Notes under the pieces: model-generated
Told to the model about the DNA's origin: nothing
Seen by the model: the letters and a program-made list of their open reading frames with translations, nothing else
Databases searched by the model: none
Source of the DNA: an uncultured Eubacteriales bacterium
GTDB lineage: Bacteria > Bacillota > Clostridia > UMGS1840
Assembly (NCBI GenBank): GCA_900555525.1
Contig: USLP01000013.1
Location: 1 to 13,072 of the forward strand
Reading direction: 5' to 3'
DNA: 13,072 nucleotides
Program-made: the position numbers and the translations under genes
Shown: positions 7,796 to 13,072 of the stretch, one piece after another
Layout: each line of letters begins with the position of its first letter
How positions within the stretch are numbered: the stretch's first letter is position 1

Positions 7796-8221
7796 ATGGA
7801 AAACAATACATTGCTCACTTTTAAGAGCACCGCAAAATATAACGATACCAATGAAAAAGATACGATTGAATTTTTAACAAATGCCAATCTCACGCAAAAG
7901 AACGGCAAATATTACGTCAGCTTTCGCTATCCCGAAAGCTACGGAGATGAGGGCGATAAAGCAACTCTGAAAATTGAAGACAACAAGGTTACGCTCCTAA
8001 AATACGGCGAAAGCTGTACACAGTTTATTTTTGAACAAGGAAAACAGCATAACGGACACTATGAAACGCAGTTCGGCTCGCTTTCTGTCGGGATTTTTTC
8101 CGAAAATGTTTCCGTTAGCATGGATGATTTGGGCGGCGACATAAAGCTTGATTACAGCATATATTTTAATGACCTTGCGACAAACCATACAAATTTATCC
8201 ATAAACTTAAAAAAGATATAA
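7796..8221 (+). CDS. DUF1934 (YwiB-like) small beta-barrel protein
   Basis: A 141-residue protein with no signal peptide or membrane segment. It consists of alternating short strands, with a YYVSFRYPES segment, a LKIEDNKVTLLKYGES hairpin, and a C-terminal half including HYETQFGSLSVGIF and LDYSIYFND. This matches the layout of the DUF1934 family (B. subtilis YwiB), a predicted calycin-like beta-barrel of unknown function. The family is typically encoded directly before argS, as here (13-base gap). GGAAG lies a few bases before the ATG. The family call rests on length, strand pattern and context, so it is less secure than for its neighbours. No function should be inferred. Confidence 0.75.
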   Translation: MENNTLLTFKSTAKYNDTNEKDTIEFLTNANLTQKNGKYYVSFRYPESYGDEGDKATLKIEDNKVTLLKYGESCTQFIFEQGKQHNGHYETQFGSLSVGIFSENVSVSMDDLGGDIKLDYSIYFNDLATNHTNLSINLKKI

Positions 8222-8234
8222 AGGGGAAATTACA

Positions 8235-9923
8235 ATGAAAAATTTTATAAGAGAGATGAAAAACGACATAAAGAGCATGATTTTTGAAAGCTACAAAACA
8301 GCTTTTATGAATGACAAGCTCCCGATGATAAAGGATTTTGAATGTGAAATAGAAATCCCGAAGGAAAAACAAAACGGTAATTTTTCTGCAAATTTTGCTA
8401 TGAAAAACGCCAAAGCATTAAAGCTTCCTCCCAGAAAAATTGCGGAAGAAATCATGAAAAATTTTGATTTTGACGGTACATTTATCGAAAGATGCGAAAT
8501 TGCGGGACCGGGATTTATGAACTTTTATCTCTCGGACAAGTTTTATACCCAGAATCTGCTTACTGCACTTAACCTTGGCGAAGATTACGGAAAAACAAAT
8601 ATGGGAAACGGTGCAAAGGTAAACGTTGAATATATTTCCGCAAACCCCACAGGTCCCATGCACATAGGAAACGCACGAGGCGGTGCTATCGGCGACTGCA
8701 TGGCAAACATACTCTCCTGGGCAGGCTATGACGTAACAAAAGAGTTTTATGTAAATGATGCGGGAAATCAGATTGAAAAATTTGCCGTATCTTTGGAAGC
8801 GAGATTTTTGCAGCTTGTTTTGGGCGAAGACGCAGTTGAATTTCCCGAAGACGCATACAAGGGCGAAGATATAACGGAAGCAATGCGTGAGTTTATAAAA
8901 GAACACGGACACGAAAAATATATAGATATGCCATCAAATGAAAGAAAGAAAATTTTTGCCGACTACGCTCTTCAGAAAAATCTTGCAGGCTTGGTAAGAG
9001 ATACCGAAAACTACGGTATTAAATATGACGTTTGGTTCAGAGAAAGCGAGCTTCACAAAAACGGCAAAGTCATGGAGGTTGTGGAAAAACTTAAGTCAAA
9101 CGGTCTTGCTTATGAAAAAGAGGGTGCAGTTTGGTTTTCTTCAACACACTTCGGCTGTGAAAAGGACGATGTTCTTGTTCGTGCAAACGGTATTCCGACA
9201 TATTTTGCCGCAGATATTGCATACCACATAAATAAGTTTGAAAGAGGAAACGAATACCTTATAAACGTTTGGGGCGCTGACCACCACGGTCATATCGAAC
9301 GCTTAAAGGGTGCGCTTTCCGCGCTCGGTTATGACGGAGACAAGCTTCATATAATTCTTATGCAGTTGGTGCGCCTGTTTAAAGACAAAGAGGTTTACAG
9401 AGTTTCAAAAAGAAGCGGTAAGGCTCTTTCGCTCAACGACCTTATTGATGACATTGGCAAGGATGCCGCAAGATTTTTCTTTAATCTGCGTCAGCCGTCG
9501 AGCCACTTTGATTTTGACCTTGACCTTGCGGTTTCGCAGTCTAACGATAACCCTGTTTTCTACTGCCAGTATGCGCACGCAAGAATATGCAGTATTTTAA
9601 GATTGCTGAAGGAAGAAAACATTGATACAACAAAGACGGGCGATTTTGCACTTCTTACCGAAAAAGAAGAAATGGAGCTTATGGAAAAACTTATCATGTT
9701 CCCCGAAGAACTTGAAATTGCGGTTTTGACTTATGACCCGTCAAGAATTACAAAATATGTTTTGGAGGTTTCGGCGGCATTCCATACATTCTATAATGCC
9801 TGCCGTGTTAAAATCGACGATGAAGCTTTAATGCAGGCAAGAATTTCACTTATCACACTTGCAAAAAACACGATTAAAAACAATCTTTCGATTTTGGGTG
9901 TAACCGCCCCCGAAAATATGTAA
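8235..9923 (+). CDS. argS: arginyl-tRNA synthetase
   Basis: A 562-residue class I synthetase that charges tRNA-Arg. Residues 1 to about 115 form the ArgRS additional N-terminal domain that contacts the tRNA elbow. The catalytic Rossmann fold starts at VEYISANPTGPMHIGN, with the HIGH motif as HIGN (143-146). The second signature appears as YRVSKRSGK with Ser391-Lys392-Arg393, followed by LSLNDLIDDIG. WGADHHGH marks the active-site region. The C-terminal DALR anticodon-binding domain begins around FYCQYAHARICSIL and ends in the usual LGVTAPENM. GGGGA lies seven bases before the ATG. A second in-frame ATG at 8256 exists, but the upstream site favours 8235. This is the last gene of the long run; no terminator is evident after it. 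Confidence 0.96.
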   Translation: MKNFIREMKNDIKSMIFESYKTAFMNDKLPMIKDFECEIEIPKEKQNGNFSANFAMKNAKALKLPPRKIAEEIMKNFDFDGTFIERCEIAGPGFMNFYLSDKFYTQNLLTALNLGEDYGKTNMGNGAKVNVEYISANPTGPMHIGNARGGAIGDCMANILSWAGYDVTKEFYVNDAGNQIEKFAVSLEARFLQLVLGEDAVEFPEDAYKGEDITEAMREFIKEHGHEKYIDMPSNERKKIFADYALQKNLAGLVRDTENYGIKYDVWFRESELHKNGKVMEVVEKLKSNGLAYEKEGAVWFSSTHFGCEKDDVLVRANGIPTYFAADIAYHINKFERGNEYLINVWGADHHGHIERLKGALSALGYDGDKLHIILMQLVRLFKDKEVYRVSKRSGKALSLNDLIDDIGKDAARFFFNLRQPSSHFDFDLDLAVSQSNDNPVFYCQYAHARICSILRLLKEENIDTTKTGDFALLTEKEEMELMEKLIMFPEELEIAVLTYDPSRITKYVLEVSAAFHTFYNACRVKIDDEALMQARISLITLAKNTIKNNLSILGVTAPENM

Positions 9924-9941
9924 ATTAAGACATTTCGATTT

Positions 9942-9970
9942 TATACACAATATTTTCACAATAGTATGAT
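9942..9970 (+). promoter_or_regulatory. candidate promoter for the S41 protease gene
   Basis: The 84-base gap after argS is A+T-rich and holds a possible sigma-A promoter: TATACA (9942-9947), 17 bases, then TATGAT (9965-9970). The -10 matches the consensus at five of six bases and the -35 at four. An overlapping GATAAT (9968-9973) is an alternative -10. The site lies 38 bases before the protease start, which leaves a short leader. It is moderate evidence only: in such A+T-rich DNA similar matches arise by chance, and argS read-through could also transcribe the gene. Confidence 0.45.
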
Positions 9971-10007
9971 AATGTAGAAAATAATAACGAAAAAAGGAGA
10001 TTTCACA

Positions 10008-11438
10008 ATGAAAAAGAAAATTGCATCACTGTTCGCTTGTGCGGTTATGATTTTCAGCGTCTTTGTTTCATCGGCAAGCGCTGAAGTCAGCGAAGATTCA
10101 AAGAAAGAATTGCTCCGCTACATACTGTATACCGCACGTCAGGAATCAAAAGAAGAAATTGACACAGCAGAGTTGTTTTTGGACACACTCATGAAGTACG
10201 CAGGCGGAGATGATGAAAAATATAACGAAATTTTAAGACTTTTTACGGAATCTATCGACGAATACGGCGAATATTATTCACCCGATGAAATTGAGGAATT
10301 AAATGCCGATTTAACGAGTGTTTCGGGCGGTATCGGCGCAACGGTTGAAATGAGAAACGGCGCTTTTAATATCGTGAACGTTCTGCCCGGTTCATCTGCG
10401 GAGGAAGCAGGTGTTGAAGCAGGCTGGCAGATACTTGAGGTTGACGGCAAAACTGCCGAAAACATATCACTTTATAAGGCTCTTTCGTATGTAAGAGGCG
10501 AAATCGGAACGTCTGTTACAATAAAATTCCTTACAAATGCGCATCAAGAGCTTACTTTGACACTTACAAGATGTAAAATAGATATAGAAACTGTATCGCA
10601 TCAAATGCTTACGGACACAAAAAATCCTATAGGCTACATTTCCATAAATAACTTTGCCACAACTACGGGAAAAGAACTCACAACTGCAATAAACGACCTT
10701 AAAAATCAAGGCGCAGACCGTCTTATACTTGATTTAAGAGATAACGGCGGCGGAGTTTTGGAGGGTGCGCTCGAAGTTGCAAGCTGTTTTTTGGATAAGG
10801 GTAAAACAATTTTAACAATTGAACCGCGCGACACTTCGAAAAAAGAGGTTTACACCTCTACGGGTAAAATATTTGACGGCGATTTGCTTGTTTTGGTAAA
10901 CGAATATTCCGCAAGTGCATCAGAGGTTGTTACAGGTGCGCTTAAAGATAACGGACGAGCTGAAATAATGGGTATTAAAACCTACGGAAAAGGTACGGTT
11001 CAGACGCTTTACAATCTCCCTCTCTACGGCGGTGTATTCAAATTCACAACTGCACATTACCTCACACCTAACGGAACCGATATAAATAAAGTCGGCATTG
11101 AACCCGATATTAAGGTGCCTAATTCAGAGTATCAGCTTATGGATCAGGAGGTTGCCCAACTATCTCTTACACGTAAATTCAATATCGGCGACGAGGGCGA
11201 AGACATAGGCGTTATAAAAGACTTTCTTTCAAAAATGCGCTACAAGGTTTCCGAAGGAAACGTTTATGATGAACAGACTTTCTACAGCGTTAAGCAGTTC
11301 CAGAAAAATCATGACCTTTACGCATACGGAATCTGCGATTTTACGACACAAAAAGCAATAAGACAGGCTCTTTTGGACGCTACTTTCTATACGGATAACC
11401 AGACGGAAGCCGCAATAAAACACATGGATTCAAAATAA
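10008..11438 (+). CDS. secreted S41 carboxy-terminal processing protease with PDZ and peptidoglycan-binding domains (CtpA/CtpB-like)
   Basis: A 476-residue protein with an N-terminal signal sequence: KKK, hydrophobic residues 5-21, and a likely cleavage after SASA at about 25. A PDZ domain spans about 107-175 (GGIGATVEMRNG, PGSSAEEAGVEAG, ILEVDGK). The S41 peptidase core follows, with LILDLRDNGGG (239-249), EYSASASE (299-306) and TYGKGTVQ (325-332). By spacing to CtpB of B. subtilis, the Ser-Lys-Gln triad is Ser303, Lys328 and Gln332. Residues about 392-457 form a PG_binding_1 domain (FQKNHDL, FTTQKAI), which would tether the enzyme to the wall. Such proteases trim exported proteins; in spore-formers CtpB acts in sigma-K activation. 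Which role applies here is unknown. A strong AAGGAG site lies eight bases before the ATG. Confidence 0.93.
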   Translation: MKKKIASLFACAVMIFSVFVSSASAEVSEDSKKELLRYILYTARQESKEEIDTAELFLDTLMKYAGGDDEKYNEILRLFTESIDEYGEYYSPDEIEELNADLTSVSGGIGATVEMRNGAFNIVNVLPGSSAEEAGVEAGWQILEVDGKTAENISLYKALSYVRGEIGTSVTIKFLTNAHQELTLTLTRCKIDIETVSHQMLTDTKNPIGYISINNFATTTGKELTTAINDLKNQGADRLILDLRDNGGGVLEGALEVASCFLDKGKTILTIEPRDTSKKEVYTSTGKIFDGDLLVLVNEYSASASEVVTGALKDNGRAEIMGIKTYGKGTVQTLYNLPLYGGVFKFTTAHYLTPNGTDINKVGIEPDIKVPNSEYQLMDQEVAQLSLTRKFNIGDEGEDIGVIKDFLSKMRYKVSEGNVYDEQTFYSVKQFQKNHDLYAYGICDFTTQKAIRQALLDATFYTDNQTEAAIKHMDSK

Positions 11439-11452
11439 ATTAACAAAAAAGC

Positions 11453-11481
11453 TTGACAAACTCTGATATTTGTAGTATAAT
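11453..11481 (+). promoter_or_regulatory. consensus sigma-A promoter for the corC-like leader
   Basis: A perfect TTGACA (11453-11458) and perfect TATAAT (11476-11481) are separated by exactly 17 bases. Transcription should begin near 11488. It is the strongest promoter match I see in the window and sits 14 bases after the protease stop codon. It drives a leader of about 170 nt before the next protein start, so the high basal initiation would need to be controlled further downstream, which fits the terminator found there. Confidence 0.85.
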
Positions 11482-11518
11482 ATTAGAAATACATTAAGGG
11501 AGGCTCAAAGCTTTACAA

Positions 11519-11605
11519 ATGGATAACGACAACGATGAAACGGGAATTTCTGAGTTAATTTATAAAAATTACATATTGTTTTTAAGGCATAACCTGCGTT
11601 TGTAA
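11519..11605 (+). CDS. putative 28-residue leader peptide with acidic N-terminus
   Basis: A short open frame in the leader of the corC-like gene. The peptide starts MDNDNDETG, with four acidic residues among the first seven, continues ISELIYKNYILFL and ends basic and leucine-rich (RHNLRL). Its stop codon TAA (11603-11605) lies at the apex of the terminator hairpin, so a ribosome translating to the end would cover the 5' arm of the stem. A good Shine-Dalgarno (AAGGGAGG, 11496-11503) lies upstream, but at 15 bases from the ATG the spacing is longer than the usual 5-10, and no closer in-frame start exists. An ORF of this size can arise by chance, so it is a hypothesis supported mainly by its placement. 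Confidence 0.45.
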   Translation: MDNDNDETGISELIYKNYILFLRHNLRL

Positions 11606-11622
11606 CGGAGGTATGCCTTTTT
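11584..11622 (+). terminator. intrinsic terminator / attenuator hairpin in the corC-like leader
   Basis: A long stem: AAGGCAT (11584-11590) pairs with ATGCCTT (11613-11619). After one bulged A, ACCT (11592-11595) pairs with AGGT (11609-11612), and past a G-G mismatch CGTT (11597-11600) pairs with AACG (11604-11607), leaving the loop TGT. The U-run is TTTTT (11618-11622), partly used in the stem, then GTGTGTT. The hairpin lies about 100 bases after the predicted transcription start and 34 bases before the corC-like start, so transcripts from the leader promoter would stop before the gene unless the hairpin is prevented. It could also end read-through from the protease gene. Confidence 0.82.
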
Positions 11623-11655
11623 GTGTGTTAATTTTAAAAAACGGAGGAAAGAATT

Positions 11656-12990
11656 TTGAACGATACACTTATTTGGCAGTTGATACTGCAAATTGTGCTT
11701 ATAGCTTTAAATGCGGTTTTTGCAAGTGCGGAAATCGCAGTAATATCAATGAATGCAAACAAGCTTGAAAAGCTTGCGGAAGAAGGAAACAAAAAAGCAA
11801 AACGGCTTTTTAAACTAACAGAACAGCCTGCTAAATTTTTAGCAACTATTCAGGTTGCCATTACCCTTTCGGGATTTTTGGGAAGTGCTTTTGCCGCTGA
11901 TAACTTTGCAGGCATAATTTCAGATTGGCTCATAAATTTGGGAACCCCAATTCCCGAACATACAATAAAAACCGTTTCGGTAATACTGATAACGCTTATA
12001 TTGTCATATTTTACGCTGATTTTCGGTGAACTTGTTCCGAAGCGTGTGGCTATGAAAAATTCCGAAAAGCTTGCGCTCGGTATTTCATCTCTTATTAGCT
12101 TTATATCAAAGCTTTTTGCACCGATTGTTTGGCTTCTTACGGTATCGACCAACGCTGTTTTAAAGCTTATGGGAATTGACCCCGAAAGCGAGGACGAATC
12201 CGTTACGGAGGAAGAAATCAGAATGATGGTTGACGCAGGCAGTGAAAAAGGTGCAATTGACGTTGAGGAAAAGGAACTTATTCAAAATGTTTTTGAATTT
12301 GACGACCTTACTGTCGGTGAAATTTCCACTCACAGAACAGAGGTTTCCATGTTGTGGCTTGAAGAAACAGATGAACAATGGGAACAGACAATCTGCGAAA
12401 GCCGTTACTCGATTTACCCTGTCTGTGATGAAAGCGTTGACAACATTGTCGGTGTTCTTAATGCAAAGGACTATTTCCGACTTAAAGATAAGACAAGAGA
12501 AAATATTTTAAAAACTGCTGTTAAACCGGGATATTTCGTACCCGAAAGCTTAAAGGCTGACGTACTTTTCAAAAATATGAAAAAAAGCAGACATTATTTT
12601 GCAATTGTCTTGGACGAATACGGCGGAATGAGCGGTATTATCACTCTTACCGACCTTGTGCAGGAAATTGTCGGAGATTTTGACGAAGAAAATATCGGAG
12701 AAAACGAAGATGAAATCGAAAGAATCGACAGCACAACATGGAAAATCAAAGGTTCTGCTCCGATTGATGATGTTGTAAAACAGCTTGGCGTAAAAATTGA
12801 TGATGAATGTGATACCTTCGGCGGTCTTGTATTCGGAGCATTTGGCTCTGTCCCCGACGATGGAACAACGTTTGAAATCGATATAGCAAACCTTCATATA
12901 AAGGTTTTGGAAGTTAAAGAACATCGTCTCGTTAAAGCAATCGTGCATGTAGAACCAATAAAAGAGGCTGAAAACGAGGAGGAAGAATAG
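11656..12990 (+). CDS. CorC/HlyC (CNNM) family membrane protein, likely divalent-cation (Mg2+) transport or efflux
   Basis: A 444-residue protein with the full CNNM/CorC architecture. Residues 1 to about 175 form the DUF21 membrane domain with hydrophobic segments near 7-30, 63-83, 103-125 and 140-170; FASAEIAVISMN (22-33) and FGELVPKRVAMK (123-134) are family signatures. A CBS pair spans about 220-340 (HRTEV, RYSIYPVCDES, GVLNAKDYF, FAIVLDEYGGMSGIITLTDL). The C-terminal CorC_HlyC domain spans about 355-433 and an acidic tail follows. Characterised relatives such as B. subtilis YhdP/MpfA export Mg2+; 'hemolysin' is a legacy name. The TTG start at 11656 is supported by GGAGGA seven bases upstream. 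Expression probably depends on the leader terminator. Ion and direction are inference. Confidence 0.92.
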   Translation: MNDTLIWQLILQIVLIALNAVFASAEIAVISMNANKLEKLAEEGNKKAKRLFKLTEQPAKFLATIQVAITLSGFLGSAFAADNFAGIISDWLINLGTPIPEHTIKTVSVILITLILSYFTLIFGELVPKRVAMKNSEKLALGISSLISFISKLFAPIVWLLTVSTNAVLKLMGIDPESEDESVTEEEIRMMVDAGSEKGAIDVEEKELIQNVFEFDDLTVGEISTHRTEVSMLWLEETDEQWEQTICESRYSIYPVCDESVDNIVGVLNAKDYFRLKDKTRENILKTAVKPGYFVPESLKADVLFKNMKKSRHYFAIVLDEYGGMSGIITLTDLVQEIVGDFDEENIGENEDEIERIDSTTWKIKGSAPIDDVVKQLGVKIDDECDTFGGLVFGAFGSVPDDGTTFEIDIANLHIKVLEVKEHRLVKAIVHVEPIKEAENEEEE

Positions 12991-13072
12991 TGAATATAGT
13001 TTGGGAACAGGAATTTGTATATTTGTTAAAAATCATTCTTGCGGGAATCTGCGGTATGATTATAGGCTTTGA
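12990..13072 (+). CDS. MgtC/SapB family membrane protein, N-terminal end only (truncated by window)
   Basis: The frame starts with GTG at 12990, sharing one base with the stop codon of the corC-like gene, and stays open to the window edge (27 codons). AGGAGGA (12977-12983) sits upstream in the right range. The peptide MNIVWEQEFVYLLKIILAG then CGMIIGFE resembles the first transmembrane helix of MgtC/SapB proteins (pattern LLRLLLAxxLGxxIGxER). MgtC-type proteins are tied to growth in low Mg2+, acid or macrophages, partly by modulating the F1Fo-ATPase in Salmonella; many homologues have unknown roles. The tight overlap implies co-translation with the CorC-like protein. The call rests on one helix, so confidence is moderate. 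Confidence 0.68.
   Translation, partial: MNIVWEQEFVYLLKIILAGICGMIIGF

Noticed and set aside
8418..8912. 164-codon minus-strand ORF opposite argS
   Set aside because: It lies wholly inside the well-supported argS gene on the other strand, and its cysteine- and phenylalanine-rich translation is typical of an antisense shadow.
9924..9965. Terminator after argS
   Set aside because: I found no G+C-rich inverted repeat followed by a T-run; the gap is plain A+T-rich sequence.
11507..11514. AAAGCTTT palindrome as an operator or hairpin
   Set aside because: It has no loop so cannot fold on itself, and AAGCTT is frequent throughout these A+T-rich genes.
11488..11640. M-box or yybP-ykoY metal riboswitch upstream of the corC-like gene
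   Set aside because: The expected core motifs, as I remember them, are absent; only the terminator is convincing. A covariance-model search would settle it.

Overview
The window is a gene-dense stretch of a low-to-moderate G+C bacterial chromosome. Every gene reads on the + strand. The organism is most likely a Clostridia-type Firmicute, perhaps Oscillospiraceae-like. The reasons are strong AGGAGG-type ribosome binding sites, frequent TTG/GTG starts, the Firmicute pairing of a DUF1934 gene with argS, a lipobox-type lipoprotein, and protein sequences that read like Clostridia homologues. The taxonomy is inference from family resemblance; no 16S or other marker gene is present.

Positions 1-9923 form one tightly packed run of eleven genes, with overlaps or gaps of at most 27 bases and no convincing internal terminator. 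It opens with the classic translation/RNA block: infB (3' end only), rbfA, a DHH-family nanoRNase/pAp phosphatase (nrnA), truB and ribF. The usual rpsO does not follow. The run continues with cell-envelope genes: a pgeF/YlmD-type copper oxidase fold protein, an orphan oligopeptide-type substrate-binding lipoprotein, a D-Ala-D-Ala ligase and glutamate racemase. It ends with a small DUF1934 beta-barrel gene and argS. Ribosome assembly, tRNA modification and charging, flavin cofactor supply and peptidoglycan precursor supply could therefore be co-transcribed from a promoter upstream of the window.

Positions 9924-11438 hold a separately promoted gene for a secreted S41 carboxy-terminal processing protease. 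It has a PDZ domain and a C-terminal peptidoglycan-binding domain.

Positions 11439-13072 hold the most interesting region. A perfect TTGACA-17 bp-TATAAT promoter starts a leader of about 135 nt that contains a 28-codon acidic-start open reading frame. Its stop codon lies in the apex of a strong intrinsic terminator hairpin. Downstream are a CorC/HlyC (CNNM) family membrane protein and, overlapping it by one base, the start of an MgtC/SapB family gene. This layout suggests translation-dependent transcription attenuation of a cation-homeostasis operon, possibly sensing Mg2+ through nascent-peptide ribosome destabilisation as mgtL does in Salmonella. That mechanism is a hypothesis, not something the sequence proves.

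The longest gap without an annotated protein gene is 217 bases (11439-11655), and it is filled by the leader just described. I saw no tRNA, rRNA, CRISPR array, insertion sequence or phage feature.
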